Positions 28,152 to 44,894 of a stretch of 64,000 nucleotides of DNA are shown piece after piece. The notes under the pieces were generated by a model, which saw only the letters and a list, made by a program, of their open reading frames with translations, did not search any database and had not been told where the DNA came from. Source of the stretch: Maritalea mobilis (GTDB taxonomy: Bacteria; Pseudomonadota; Alphaproteobacteria; Rhodobacterales; Rhodobacteraceae); assembly GCF_019800885.1 (NCBI RefSeq), contig NZ_JAHVKE010000002.1, positions 124,001 through 188,000 on the forward strand. The letters are read 5' to 3'. Both the position numbers and the translations under genes were made by a program. Each line of letters opens with the position of its first letter. Within the stretch, counting starts at the first letter, position 1.

Positions 28152-28177
28152 CCGCGGGCGGGATGCCCCGCCCGCGG
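28152..28177 (+). terminator. Perfect GC hairpin after pufC
   Basis: An 11-bp perfect stem (CCGCGGGCGGG and its complement) with a 4-base loop begins 33 bp after the pufC stop. There is no following U-run, so it is more likely an mRNA 3'-end stabiliser working with the terminator at 28218-28254. Confidence 0.7.
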
Positions 28178-28217
28178 ATCGCAAGGACCCTTACGTCCCT
28201 TCGTGAGGTTAACTGGA

Positions 28218-28254
28218 CCGCGGGCGGGATTCAGACCCTGTCCGCGGCTTTTTC
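28218..28254 (+). terminator. Terminator of the bchCXYZ-puf operon
   Basis: An imperfect stem (CCGCGG and GGG pairing with CCC and CCGCGG) is followed by CTTTTTC, a standard intrinsic terminator. Its left arm repeats the same 11 bases as the hairpins at 25008 and 28152. It lies 34 bp before dxs. Confidence 0.75.
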
Positions 28255-28288
28255 GTCTCTGACGAGCAGGTTCGGGAGGACCTGAAGA

Positions 28289-30214
28289 ATGACCGACAGA
28301 CCGCAAACCCCCGTTCTCGACCGAGTGACCTATCCCGCCGATCTGCGGCGGCTGAGCGACCCCGAATTGAAACAATGCGCCGACGAATTGCGCGCCGAGG
28401 TGATCTCGGCCGTGTCGGAAACCGGCGGGCACCTTGGATCGTCCCTTGGCGTTGTCGAACTGACCGTGGCGATCCATGCCGTGTTCAACACGCCCTATGA
28501 CAAACTGATCTGGGACGTTGGCCATCAGTGTTATCCGCACAAGATCGTCACCGGACGCCGTGACCGGATCCGGACCCTGCGCCAGAAAGGCGGCCTGTCC
28601 GGCTTCACGAAGCGCGCCGAAAGCGACTACGATCCGTTCGGCGCGGCCCATAGCTCCACCAGCATTTCCGCCGCCCTGGGTTTCACCATGGCGCGTGAAC
28701 TTGGCGAGGCGACGGGCGACGCGATCGCGGTGATCGGCGATGGCTCGATCAGTGCCGGCATGGCCTACGAGGCGCTCAACAACGCGGGCGATTATGGTCG
28801 TCGCCTGTTCGTGATCCTGAACGACAACGAGATGTCGATCGCCCCGCCAACCGGCGCGATGTCGCGCTACCTGTCGAACCTTGCGACCAATTCGCCCCTC
28901 GCGGCGTTGAAGGATATTGCCGACGGGGTCGCACAACACCTGCCGGAGCCGCTACGCCAAGGGGCGGAACGGGCGCGCGAGTTGGTGACGGGCCATTCGA
29001 AATCCGCCACGCTCTTCGAGCACCTGGGCTTCACTTATCTGGGGCCGGTCAACGGGCATGACATGGGCGAGTTGTTGTCCGTGCTGCGCGCCGCAAAGGC
29101 GCGGGCCACCGGGCCGGTTCTGATCCACGCGGTGACCGTGAAGGGCAAAGGCTACGCGCCCGCCGAAGGGGCCGACGATTGCTACCACGGGGTCGCGAAA
29201 TTCGATGTCGCCACGGGCGCGCAGAAAAAGTCGAAACCCAACGCCCCCAGCTACACGGGCGTCTTTGGAAAGACCCTGACACGCATGGCAGAGACTGATT
29301 TACGCATCGTGGGCGTGACGGCAGCCATGCCGGGGGGCACTGGCCTCAACGTCCTGCAAAAGGCGATGCCCGGGCGTGTGTTTGATGTGGGTATTGCCGA
29401 GCAACACGCCGTGACGTTCTGCGGCGGCCTGGCGGCTGGCGGTCTGAAACCGTTCTGCGCGATCTATTCCAGCTTCCTGCAGCGCGGGTATGACCAGATC
29501 GTGCACGATGTGGCGCTGCAGAACCTGCCGGTGCGTTTCATGATCGACCGGGCGGGCCTGGTGGGGGCCGATGGCCCGACCCATGCCGGCGCGTTCGACA
29601 TCAGTTTTCTCGCCGCCCTGCCCAACATGACGGTGATGGCCTGCGCCGACGAGGCGGAACTGGTCCACATGATGGCGACGGCTGCGGCCCATGATGACGG
29701 GCCGATCGCCTTGCGGTATCCGCGCGGCGAGGGCGTGGGTGTGGACATGCCCGAGACTGGCGAAGTCCTGGAAATCGGCAAGGGTCGCGTCATTCAGGAA
29801 GGCCACGATGTCGCGATCCTGTCCTTTGGCGCCCACCTGTCCGAGGCGCGCGAAGCCGCCAAGGAACTGGAGGCCAAGGGCCTGTCCGTGACGGTTGCCG
29901 ACGCACGCTTCGCCAAGCCGCTTGACACCGACCTGATCGACCGGCTGGTTGCGGGCCACACGGCGCTGGTGACCGTAGAACAGGGCTCCGTCCTCGGGTT
30001 CGGGGGGCTGGTTCTGCATCATCTGGCGGCGACAGGGCAACTCGATGGACGGTGCCAGGTACGAACCATGCACCTGCCCGATCGCTTCATCGAGCAGGCG
30101 AGCCCCGCCGACATGTATGCCGATGCGGGGCTTACGGCGGCGGATATCGCGGGCACGGCCCTGCAGGCGATGGGCGTGTCGGTCGCAATCTTCGCGGGGC
30201 AAGCCTCGGCCTGA
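28289..30214 (+). CDS. dxs: 1-deoxy-D-xylulose-5-phosphate synthase
   Basis: Dxs condenses pyruvate and glyceraldehyde 3-phosphate with thiamine diphosphate, committing carbon to the MEP isoprenoid pathway that feeds carotenoids and the phytyl tail. The 641-aa protein has [17 protein letters not shown], the ThDP motif [18 protein letters not shown] near residue 150, the pyrimidine-domain segment [15 protein letters not shown] near residue 370 and the C-terminal transketolase domain. GGGAGGA precedes the ATG. It sits between puf and idi, so both ends of precursor supply lie in the cluster; many relatives carry dxs in the same place. Confidence 0.97.
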   Translation: MTDRPQTPVLDRVTYPADLRRLSDPELKQCADELRAEVISAVSETGGHLGSSLGVVELTVAIHAVFNTPYDKLIWDVGHQCYPHKIVTGRRDRIRTLRQKGGLSGFTKRAESDYDPFGAAHSSTSISAALGFTMARELGEATGDAIAVIGDGSISAGMAYEALNNAGDYGRRLFVILNDNEMSIAPPTGAMSRYLSNLATNSPLAALKDIADGVAQHLPEPLRQGAERARELVTGHSKSATLFEHLGFTYLGPVNGHDMGELLSVLRAAKARATGPVLIHAVTVKGKGYAPAEGADDCYHGVAKFDVATGAQKKSKPNAPSYTGVFGKTLTRMAETDLRIVGVTAAMPGGTGLNVLQKAMPGRVFDVGIAEQHAVTFCGGLAAGGLKPFCAIYSSFLQRGYDQIVHDVALQNLPVRFMIDRAGLVGADGPTHAGAFDISFLAALPNMTVMACADEAELVHMMATAAAHDDGPIALRYPRGEGVGVDMPETGEVLEIGKGRVIQEGHDVAILSFGAHLSEAREAAKELEAKGLSVTVADARFAKPLDTDLIDRLVAGHTALVTVEQGSVLGFGGLVLHHLAATGQLDGRCQVRTMHLPDRFIEQASPADMYADAGLTAADIAGTALQAMGVSVAIFAGQASA

Positions 30215-30234
30215 GTGCGCCGTTTCGAGATATG

Positions 30235-30262
30235 AAAAAGGCCGCCCAAGGCGGCCTTTTTT
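30235..30262. terminator. Bidirectional terminator between dxs and idi
   Basis: A-run, perfect GGCCGCC stem with a 3-base loop, then six T. The symmetry (AAAAA before, TTTTTT after) would end both the rightward dxs transcript and the leftward ppaA-ppsR-bchG-bch2-bchP-idi transcript. Confidence 0.92.
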
Positions 30263-30281
30263 GTTGGATTAATAAGCGGTT

Positions 30282-30812
30282 TCAGACCGGGTCGGCCGCA
30301 GTGAAGATCTTGGTCGCGTGATCCCGCAGGTAGATCTGCAACCACGGGGTAAAGCCCTCGGGCTTGCGCGTGACCTCTTCGGCCAGCGTGTCCAGCGGGT
30401 GCCAGATCGTGTCCATCACCTCGTCGGGGTTGGGCTTGGGCTCCACGCCACTGGGCAGTTCGCCCACGAAAATATCGACGACCTCATGCTCGATCAGGCC
30501 CCCGCCAACATCGGCCCGGTATTCGACCGTATCGCGATACTCCAAAGTCACATCGGTCAGGCCAAGTTCTTCGGCCAAACGACGACCGGCGCAATCGAGG
30601 CTGTCTTCCCCCCAGAACGGGTGCGTGCAGCAGGTATTCGCCCAAAGCCCGGGCGTGTGATACTTGCCCATCGCCCGACGTTGCAGGAGCACGCGCCCCT
30701 CGCGCATGAGGAAGACGGAAATCGCCTTGTGCCGCAGGCCCTTCACATGGGCTTCGAGCTTTTCGACGGGGGTCAGGCGGCCATCCACCCAGGTGGGGAT
30801 TTCGATCGTCAT
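30282..30812 (-). CDS. idi: Isopentenyl-diphosphate delta-isomerase, type I
   Basis: Idi interconverts IPP and DMAPP, the starters of polyprenyl synthesis. The 176-aa Nudix-fold enzyme has metal- and substrate-binding segments LRHKAISVFLM, the catalytic-cysteine region WANTCCTHPFWGED near residue 60, the Nudix-like GRRLAEELGL and the acidic IEHEVVDIF near residue 110. It overlaps bchP by 4 bp (ATGA) and is the last gene of the leftward bch operon, supplying precursors alongside the facing dxs. Confidence 0.95.
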   Translation of the reverse strand: MTIEIPTWVDGRLTPVEKLEAHVKGLRHKAISVFLMREGRVLLQRRAMGKYHTPGLWANTCCTHPFWGEDSLDCAGRRLAEELGLTDVTLEYRDTVEYRADVGGGLIEHEVVDIFVGELPSGVEPKPNPDEVMDTIWHPLDTLAEEVTRKPEGFTPWLQIYLRDHATKIFTAADPV

Positions 30813-31990
30813 ATGCGTGTCGCCGGGACAATGCCGGCCAGATGAGACAGGTTCTTCAGCCCGATCTTGATATGCGCCATCGGCCGGGCCTTGACCAATT
30901 CCTTGTTCATATAGGCCTCGAAGGTCAATTGTTGAACATCGATGTCGTGGCAGAGGCTGACGAAACGTTCGCGCCGTTCGTCGGATTTGTAATAGGCGTC
31001 CTGCATCGCGCCGAGCACCTTGAAGACGTTCTTATGCTCGCGCATGAACAGCTTTCGGGCGAGTTTCAGGTCGCGGATCAGGCCGGTTTGCAGCTTGGCG
31101 GCGGCGGCCGTTGCGGCGCAGCGTCCACCCGCCATCGCGTAGTAGATCCCTTCGCCCGACGAGGGGGCGACAACGCCGGCGGCATCGCCGGCCAGGACCA
31201 CGTCACGCCCGTTGTCCCACTCATCCAGCGGCTTCAGCGGAATCGGTGCGCCCTCGCGCCGGATGGTCTTGCAATCCTGCAGGCCGGCGGCCACGCGCAG
31301 GTCCGCGGTGGCCTTTTTGACGTCGACGGATTTGACCATCGAGCCCATGCCGACGCTGGCGGATTTCCCGTGCGGAAAGACCCAGCCGTAGAAATCGGGG
31401 CTGATGCGCCCGTCATAGATCACGTCGCAACGGGCCGGGTCGTAGTCGCCGACAGGGCCGGGGGCTTCGATGATCTCGTGATAGGCGATGACGTAGGGGA
31501 TCTTGTCGCCGCCCTTGACCTCGGTGCGGGCGACATTGGACCGTGCGCCGTCGGCGCCGATCACGATCTTGCAGGTCAGGGCCCGATCCTCGCCCGTGGC
31601 CTTGTCGCGGTAATGGACATGGGTGCCATCGGCATCGCGCGTGATGCGGGTGTAGGTGCCAGTGACGCGTTCGGCCCCGGCCTCGGCGGCGCGGACACGC
31701 AGGAACTCGTCGAAATGTTCGCGATCCACCATGCCGACAAAGCCGTTCTCGATGGGAATGTCGACCTTGCGACCCGACGGAGAGATCATGCGCGCCGTGG
31801 TGATCTTGGCAACGAGCTGTTCGTCGGGAATGTGGAAATCGCGGATCAGGCGTGGGGGAATCGCCCCGCCACAGGGTTTGATCCGTCCATCCCGGTCGAG
31901 AAGGGCCACCTTGTGCCCGGAACGCGCCAGATCTTCCGCGGCGGTCGCGCCAGACGGCCCGCCCCCCACAACGACAACATCGTAGAGCAT
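30809..31990 (-). CDS. bchP: Geranylgeranyl bacteriochlorophyll reductase BchP
   Basis: BchP reduces the geranylgeranyl tail of bacteriochlorophyll to phytyl in three NADPH-dependent steps. The 393-aa flavoprotein starts MLYDVVVVGGGPSGATAAEDLA (FAD motif) and has KPCGGAIPPRLI near residue 40, IGADGARSNVAR and the second FAD motif VVLAGDAAGVVAPSSGEGIYYA near residue 270. The ATG at 31990 has GGGAG seven bases upstream and matches the Rhodobacter start; an ATG two codons earlier (31996) overlaps the bch2 stop. It is followed by idi. Confidence 0.95.
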   Translation of the reverse strand: MLYDVVVVGGGPSGATAAEDLARSGHKVALLDRDGRIKPCGGAIPPRLIRDFHIPDEQLVAKITTARMISPSGRKVDIPIENGFVGMVDREHFDEFLRVRAAEAGAERVTGTYTRITRDADGTHVHYRDKATGEDRALTCKIVIGADGARSNVARTEVKGGDKIPYVIAYHEIIEAPGPVGDYDPARCDVIYDGRISPDFYGWVFPHGKSASVGMGSMVKSVDVKKATADLRVAAGLQDCKTIRREGAPIPLKPLDEWDNGRDVVLAGDAAGVVAPSSGEGIYYAMAGGRCAATAAAAKLQTGLIRDLKLARKLFMREHKNVFKVLGAMQDAYYKSDERRERFVSLCHDIDVQQLTFEAYMNKELVKARPMAHIKIGLKNLSHLAGIVPATRI

Positions 31991-31992
31991 GG

Positions 31993-33282
31993 TCATTCTC
32001 CCGGAACGGCGACCCCGTTCGGGGTCATGGCAGGGTGACGCTCCATCACGCGCAGGGCCATGTAGGCCGACGCGATGTAGAGGAGCGCTTCGAAAAGGAA
32101 TACGGCCCCGAAGGCGGTGGGGTCGGCCATGAAGCCGCGCATGACATCGACCATCGCGGCCCCGGCCAGCCCGCCAAAGCCAGCGGCGATCGCCTGTGCC
32201 GCACCCCAAAGGCCCATGCGGGTGCCTTCACGGGCGCTGCGGCCTTCACCGGCCAGCGCCATCATCGAGCCGATGGCCGCCACGGCGAACATGCCGTTGA
32301 AAAAGCCCATCAGGACCACGGCAGGCATCAACGGCGCCTCCGGCCCGATCTGGCCGAGCATGGTGATCAATCCAAGCGCGCCGGCCGAGCCGATGCAGCC
32401 GGCGATCACCCAGGCCTTGAGCGAGCCGAAGCGCAGCGCGGTGCCCGCGACGCCGACAAGAACCATGCCAAGGAACACGCCGCCATTCTGCGCACCCGAA
32501 AGAGAGGTGGATTGGCCGGGCGTGAACTCGAAAACGAGGCCGGAATAGGGTTCGAGGATCAACTCCTGCATGAAATAGGCGGTCATGCTGAGGAAGACGA
32601 AAATGGTGAAATGGCGGGCCTTCCGTTCGGCCCAGACCTCTTTCATACCCTCGATGAACGGGGCAGCCTCAGGCTCGGCCCGGGCGACGACGGTCCGTTC
32701 AATGCCCCAGACGGCCAGGCAGGTTACGACGAAGGCAAGCCCGGTCACAGTGGCGACAACCTGCATCAGGCGCATCGGCGTGTACGGATCGAGGAACTGG
32801 CCCGAGACACCGGCGGTTACGGCGATGCCCACGATCATCATCAGCCAGGTGATCGTGGCGGCAGCCGGGCGGCGGTGGTCGGCGGTCGCGGTCGCCAAAA
32901 GCGCCAGAAGCGATGTGCCCGAGGCGCCGACGCCGACACCGATGGCGGCATAGGCGAGGATCGACGTGATCAGCCCGAGGGTGAAATTGCTGTCCATCAG
33001 CACGACGCCATAGGCGGCCGACAGACCGCCAATCGCCAGGATTCCCATGCCCCCGATGATCCAACGCGTGCGATGCCCGCCCGTGTCGGACTTGTAGCCC
33101 CACTGCGGTCGCGTGATCTGGATGCTGTAATGCAGGGCCACCAGCAGGCCGGGCAGAACGGCGGGTAGCGCCAGTTCCACCACCATAAGCCGGTTCAGGG
33201 TCGATGTCGTCAGAACGACAATGGCCCCGAGCGCCATCTGCACGAGGCCAAGCCGAACGATTTGCAACCAGGAAAGCGTCAT
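31993..33282 (-). CDS. BCD-family major-facilitator membrane protein (bch2/ORF428 type)
   Basis: The 429-aa, twelve-helix protein belongs to the PucC/LhaA/Bch2 branch of the major facilitator superfamily, thought to deliver or hold bacteriochlorophyll during pigment-protein assembly. Family features are STLNRLMVVELALPA in the first helix, RPQWGYKSDTGGHRTRWI after the second, and LEPYSGLVFEFTPG near residue 245. Its place between bchG and bchP is the one held by ORF428 (bch2) in Rhodobacter capsulatus; the exact transport role is unproved. ATGA-type overlap with bchG; its stop overlaps the alternative bchP ATG at 31996. Confidence 0.88.
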   Translation of the reverse strand: MTLSWLQIVRLGLVQMALGAIVVLTTSTLNRLMVVELALPAVLPGLLVALHYSIQITRPQWGYKSDTGGHRTRWIIGGMGILAIGGLSAAYGVVLMDSNFTLGLITSILAYAAIGVGVGASGTSLLALLATATADHRRPAAATITWLMMIVGIAVTAGVSGQFLDPYTPMRLMQVVATVTGLAFVVTCLAVWGIERTVVARAEPEAAPFIEGMKEVWAERKARHFTIFVFLSMTAYFMQELILEPYSGLVFEFTPGQSTSLSGAQNGGVFLGMVLVGVAGTALRFGSLKAWVIAGCIGSAGALGLITMLGQIGPEAPLMPAVVLMGFFNGMFAVAAIGSMMALAGEGRSAREGTRMGLWGAAQAIAAGFGGLAGAAMVDVMRGFMADPTAFGAVFLFEALLYIASAYMALRVMERHPAMTPNGVAVPGE

Positions 33283-34196
33283 GGCCAGGCCTCCAGGCTT
33301 CTGATGGCGAAGGCCGTGATCATCATGCCGGAGACGTATAGCGTGACACCGGTGCCGTTATACCACGGGGCCTTGCCCTTCGGGTCCTTCAGGAGAACCC
33401 GCATCGCGTAAAATTGCAGAAGCAGCGAAACGATGATCGCAACCGCATACCACGGGCGATCCCACGAGAAGAGGAGCGCGATGACGATCATCTGCGGCAC
33501 GGTCATGACGACGCAGGCCAGTTTCGCCGCACGCTCGGGGCCCATCGTCACGGGCAACGAGTTCACGCCCATCTGACGGTCGCCTTCGAGCGCCTTGAAA
33601 TCGTTGAGTGTCATGATGCCATGCGCGCCGATCCCATAGAGCAGCGCGACGATCACCACGGGCCATGCAGGGGCCCCCGCAGACAGAACTGCCGCGCCGG
33701 TGAACCAGGGCAGCGACTCGTAGGACAGGCCGACAAGGCCCGGTCCCCACCAGCCGGATTTCTTGAGGCGGACAGGCTCGGCTGAATAGGCCCAGGCGGC
33801 CAGAACGGCGACGACCGTCGCGCCCCATCCCCACGGGCCGAGCGCCAAGCCAATGACCAGGGCCAGCGCGGACATGAATAGCGCGATCCAAAGGCCCCAA
33901 CGGCCCGGAATGCGTCCCGATGGGATCGGACGGTGAGGTTCGTTGATCGCGTCCACGTGGCGGTCGCACCAGTCATTCGCGGCCTGGCTCATGCCGCAGA
34001 CGACGGGACCGGCGAGGAAGACGCCCAGGCCAAGGGCCAACCAATGCCCCGAGGGGGCAACACCCGCACTGATAGCGCCGCACAGATAGGCCCACATGGG
34101 CGGGAACCACGTGATGGGTTTCAGCAGGGTGAGAACCGCCTTCGGCTCCGGCAGTTTTCGCGGCTGAGTCTGGCTGAGGTCGGTCGTTACACTCAT
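33279..34196 (-). CDS. bchG: Bacteriochlorophyll synthase BchG (chlorophyllide esterifying enzyme)
   Basis: BchG attaches geranylgeranyl diphosphate to bacteriochlorophyllide a. The 305-aa UbiA-type membrane prenyltransferase starts MSVTTDLSQTQPRKLPEPK, then KPITWFPPMWAYLCGA and the Mg-diphosphate motif NDWCDRHVDAINEPHRPIPSG near residue 75, with a second aspartate motif in NDFKALEGDRQMG near residue 200. The ATG at 34196 matches the Rhodobacter start, but no Shine-Dalgarno is visible and a PpsR box begins only 3 bp upstream. The gene follows ppsR by 139 bp and overlaps bch2. Confidence 0.95.
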   Translation of the reverse strand: MSVTTDLSQTQPRKLPEPKAVLTLLKPITWFPPMWAYLCGAISAGVAPSGHWLALGLGVFLAGPVVCGMSQAANDWCDRHVDAINEPHRPIPSGRIPGRWGLWIALFMSALALVIGLALGPWGWGATVVAVLAAWAYSAEPVRLKKSGWWGPGLVGLSYESLPWFTGAAVLSAGAPAWPVVIVALLYGIGAHGIMTLNDFKALEGDRQMGVNSLPVTMGPERAAKLACVVMTVPQMIVIALLFSWDRPWYAVAIIVSLLLQFYAMRVLLKDPKGKAPWYNGTGVTLYVSGMMITAFAIRSLEAWP

Positions 34197-34199
34197 GAC

Positions 34200-34217
34200 T
34201 GTCAGGATAAGTTGACA
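34200..34217. promoter_or_regulatory. PpsR/CrtJ operator immediately before bchG
   Basis: An exact TGT-N12-ACA site three bases upstream of the bchG start. Its 18 bases are identical to the site before crtA (57382-57399, opposite strand). A second, degenerate copy ending ACG lies at 34235-34252. The position suggests a bchG promoter in the ppsR-bchG gap, with the site acting close to or downstream of the transcript start. Confidence 0.85.
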
Positions 34218-34335
34218 GTATGCGACTCGGCAAGTGTAAAATGAACTAGACGCATTATGTCTCAGGCGCGTTCCAACAAGCCTGAGACCGGCACTGCGTC
34301 CTCGCAGGCCGGCCAAGAAATAGAGTCGGGAAGGA

Positions 34336-35781
34336 TCAGTTGCCGTTCTTGTGCAGCAGACCGTATTTCCGCAGCTTCACGTAAAGCGACTGCCGCGACA
34401 GGCCCAGCATCTCGGCTGCGGCGACGCGGTTGTTGTCCGTCAGTTCCACGGCCGTTTCGATGCACATCTTCTCGACCACATCGGTGGTGGCCGCGACGAT
34501 ATCCTTCAGCGGGGCGGAGCCCACCAGGTCCATCACGTTGCGCATCGCGTCATCGGACATGGGGGCAGGGCCTGACGGCGCGGGCGCGCCGGGCTCGCGG
34601 ATCACTTCCATGCGCGAGGTGTCGCGGATCACGAAGGCGAACCCGGTCATACCGGCGCCTGCCAGATGCGTCGCGGACATCTCGATGGACAGCTGGCTGC
34701 CATAGGCGCCTTCAAAGCGCGTCGAATAGAGGCGCATGGTGCCATTCCGGGCCGCATTGTCGATCAGAACCTTCAAGTCGACACTGCCCCGCGCAAGGTA
34801 GTCGCCAAGCGACCGGCCCTTCACGTCCCCAAGATGCCCTGCATCGCACAGCCCGAGGAATGCCTCGTTCGCCGACCGGATCACGCCGTGACTGTCGGTG
34901 ACGACCACCGCATCGGGACCGTCGCGGTAAAGGCTTGTCAGCGTCTGGGAAAGCTCGGCCGCGACGGTTTCCTGGCTTCCAGCGGCCTCAAGCCGGCAGA
35001 GCAAGGTCTTGTCGCCAGCCGCGCGGAAGACGGTCGGGTAGATCTCGACCTCGGCCTTGCCGCGCCGCGTGGTTACCGTGACGGCGGCGGCGGCTTCGTC
35101 ACCAGCTGTCAGAACCAGCCCTTCAAGGAACTCGCCCCGCCGCTTGCCCTCGAATTCCTGCGTGAAGGCGGACCCGGTCAAGGCATCCGCCTCGGCCCCG
35201 AGGATCTGGGCCGCGGCCTCGTTCAGGTCGAGAATTCGGCCCGATGAGACATCGACCAGCACGAGGGCATCGCGCACAGCCTCCATGATGACCCGGTAGC
35301 GGGTCTCGTAATCACGGTGGCTTTCATAATCCTTCTCAAGCGCAAGCTGCGCTTTCACGAGACGATGCTGAAGCTCGGCAATCGGGCGAAGATCGCGCCC
35401 CAACATCAGGATGATGTCGGGATTGCCCGTCTTGTGCATCGTGTAGCGGATCGGGAATTCCCAATTCGCGTTGTCGTAATGGTTGACCTCGATCGCGTCG
35501 ACCTTGGTCTTCTGGCCCTCGCGATAGGCGGCAAGCTGAGTTTCAAGCTTGCCCAGGCTGTCCTCGGCCATGAATTCGCGAATGTCGCGGTCTTTCCAAT
35601 GGTCGAGACGCCCCAATGTGGGGTTCAAAGGGTTGGTGATGACTGATTTGACCGTGCCCTGGGTATCAATAACGATGGCAAGATCTGCCGCCGTGGTGAC
35701 AATCTCGTTGAACTGCTCCGGGCCGATGGGCGGCGACGAAGGCTGATCCCAGAACTCTGATCCACGTGTGTTCATCAGCAT
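34336..35781 (-). CDS. ppsR: PpsR (CrtJ) redox/light-responsive repressor of photosynthesis genes
   Basis: PpsR represses bch, crt and puc-type promoters under oxygen by binding TGT-N12-ACA. The 481-aa protein has an N-terminal PAS-like domain, a Q-linker helix (HRLVKAQLALEKDYESH, about 139-155), two further PAS domains (about 160-270 and 280-390) and a C-terminal Fis-type helix-turn-helix (NNRVAAAEMLGLSRQSLYVKLRKYG, about 450-474). Cys262 and Cys440 occupy the places of the redox-active cysteines of Rhodobacter PpsR/CrtJ; Cys312 is extra. The ATG at 35781 or 35775 may be used. It lies 28 bp after ppaA and before bchG; the eight matching boxes in this window are its likely targets. Confidence 0.96.
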   Translation of the reverse strand: MLMNTRGSEFWDQPSSPPIGPEQFNEIVTTAADLAIVIDTQGTVKSVITNPLNPTLGRLDHWKDRDIREFMAEDSLGKLETQLAAYREGQKTKVDAIEVNHYDNANWEFPIRYTMHKTGNPDIILMLGRDLRPIAELQHRLVKAQLALEKDYESHRDYETRYRVIMEAVRDALVLVDVSSGRILDLNEAAAQILGAEADALTGSAFTQEFEGKRRGEFLEGLVLTAGDEAAAAVTVTTRRGKAEVEIYPTVFRAAGDKTLLCRLEAAGSQETVAAELSQTLTSLYRDGPDAVVVTDSHGVIRSANEAFLGLCDAGHLGDVKGRSLGDYLARGSVDLKVLIDNAARNGTMRLYSTRFEGAYGSQLSIEMSATHLAGAGMTGFAFVIRDTSRMEVIREPGAPAPSGPAPMSDDAMRNVMDLVGSAPLKDIVAATTDVVEKMCIETAVELTDNNRVAAAEMLGLSRQSLYVKLRKYGLLHKNGN

Positions 35782-35809
35782 TTTCTATCCCGGCACGGAG
35801 GAAAACCGC

Positions 35810-36706
35810 TCATCTGTCTATGTCTGCATCCACCTCTAAAAGGGTGCAGTTCCCTTTCGTTTCAAGTCCGCAAAGGCCCAGGGCCGTCACCATATCCGGT
35901 GCGACATGGTCCACACCCGTGAGGGACCTCAGGTCGAAATCGGCTTCCAGGATGGAGCCGCCAAGAACAATCGGGATCACGCACGTCGTATTAAGCCGCA
36001 CTGTGTCTACGATTTCTCTTGTTGTTGCAAGCGTTCTGCGCCCGGCAGCCGTGATACCCAGCATGGCATAGTGCCCGAAACGCACACTGTCCGCGATCTG
36101 GCGCGGATGCTTGTCGAGGGCGATATCGACCACGTAGCCCAAGCGCCGCAACTGATCCGCTGCGACGAATATCCCGAGCGTGTGATGTTCCGGGCGGGGA
36201 ACGACCAAAAGGATGCGTGGTGCCTTTGCCCTTGGTGTCCGGGGGCGTTGCTCTTCACCGGCGCGGCCACCTTGTGCATAGATCACGTTTTGCCAGGCCT
36301 GGTCCTTGGCGCCGAGGGCGCGCACGGTCTCCTGCAGGCGGGCGGAGCCGATGGTGACCTCGGCGAAACTGATTTCGTCATCGGCCCAACGCTGACCAAG
36401 GCAGCGGGCAATATCGGGCACGACGCGGTCGATGATGTCGCGCAGGCTTACCCCGTTTTGCCTCAGGCGCATGAGCACGAGGTGGCGCGCGTCGTCATGC
36501 TCGTCGAGAAACGCGTCGCACAGAACGCGCAACCGTTGGGCCGACAGGTCGCTGGGGGCGGTTTTGCGGGATGCCATGAGGCGGATGGCCTGGCGGGCGA
36601 GGCTGCGGACCCCGACCTCCTGCGCGCTGCGACGGTCCTGCAGGCGCGGATCATGCGTCATCCCGGTGGTTGTCCGGGACGGCATATTGCCATGGTCATC
36701 CATCAT
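35810..36706 (-). CDS. ppaA: PpaA/AerR cobalamin-binding antirepressor/regulator
   Basis: PpaA/AerR proteins bind a B12 derivative and modulate PpsR/CrtJ, linking light and cobalamin to photosynthesis gene expression. The 298-aa product has an N-terminal helical B12-cap-like domain (LRQNGVSLRDIIDRVVPDIARCLGQRWADDEISFAEVTIG) and a C-terminal cobalamin-binding Rossmann domain with PRPEHHTLGIFVAADQLRRLG; one of His174-His175 is the likely cobalt ligand. The start is uncertain: adjacent ATGs at 36706 and 36703, a further ATG at 36730, and GTG/TTG codons at 36736 and 36739 are all in frame. It heads the leftward operon and diverges from bchF. Confidence 0.88.
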   Translation of the reverse strand: MMDDHGNMPSRTTTGMTHDPRLQDRRSAQEVGVRSLARQAIRLMASRKTAPSDLSAQRLRVLCDAFLDEHDDARHLVLMRLRQNGVSLRDIIDRVVPDIARCLGQRWADDEISFAEVTIGSARLQETVRALGAKDQAWQNVIYAQGGRAGEEQRPRTPRAKAPRILLVVPRPEHHTLGIFVAADQLRRLGYVVDIALDKHPRQIADSVRFGHYAMLGITAAGRRTLATTREIVDTVRLNTTCVIPIVLGGSILEADFDLRSLTGVDHVAPDMVTALGLCGLETKGNCTLLEVDADIDR

Positions 36707-36809
36707 GATTTCACCAGCCACGGCGCGCATTCGCACCAATCCGGGTACTCGGAAACGCGGACATCCGCGAATTGACTACCCCGGAAAGTTTCCAACATCG
36801 CAAGCCACC

Positions 36810-36827
36810 TGTCAAAGGAAATTGACA
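36810..36827. promoter_or_regulatory. PpsR/CrtJ operator in the ppaA-bchF divergent region, ppaA-proximal
   Basis: An exact TGT-N12-ACA site about 100 bp upstream of the ppaA start. With the bchF-proximal site at 36954-36971 (144 bp away) it makes a long-spaced pair in the roughly 320-bp gene-free interval 36707-37025. The remainder of that interval shows no gene or hairpin I can support. Confidence 0.85.
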
Positions 36828-36953
36828 CAGCAACTCGTTTAGCGATCATCCTTGCCGCTTTCCCATACTCAATTGGGCAAAGAAATCAATAAAACAAGGG
36901 AGATGCTTTGCCACCTGCTGGCTTTTGCCGCATGGGAAAACCCGCCTCGAAAG

Positions 36954-36971
36954 TGTAAGTTTTGGTTGACA
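36954..36971. promoter_or_regulatory. PpsR/CrtJ operator and likely promoter of bchF
   Basis: An exact TGT-N12-ACA site whose right arm forms a TTGACA -35 hexamer (36966-36971). A weak TACCTT (36990-36995) is 18 bp downstream, and bchF starts at 37026. Repressor binding would block RNA polymerase at the promoter of the whole bchF-cycA run. Confidence 0.88.
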
Positions 36972-37025
36972 CTATCGGGCTTACAGCCCTACCTTTCCCA
37001 GACAGACCAAGGGAATCGACGGGAA

Positions 37026-44893
<7,868 letters not shown>

Positions 44894-44894
<1 letters not shown>

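Noticed and set aside
28152-28177. Intrinsic terminator directly after pufC
   Set aside because: The stem is perfect but has no U-run; listed as a stabilising hairpin, with the true terminator at 28218-28254.
34235-34252. Second PpsR box before bchG
   Set aside because: The right half is ACG, not ACA; kept only as a degenerate site in the bchG operator note.
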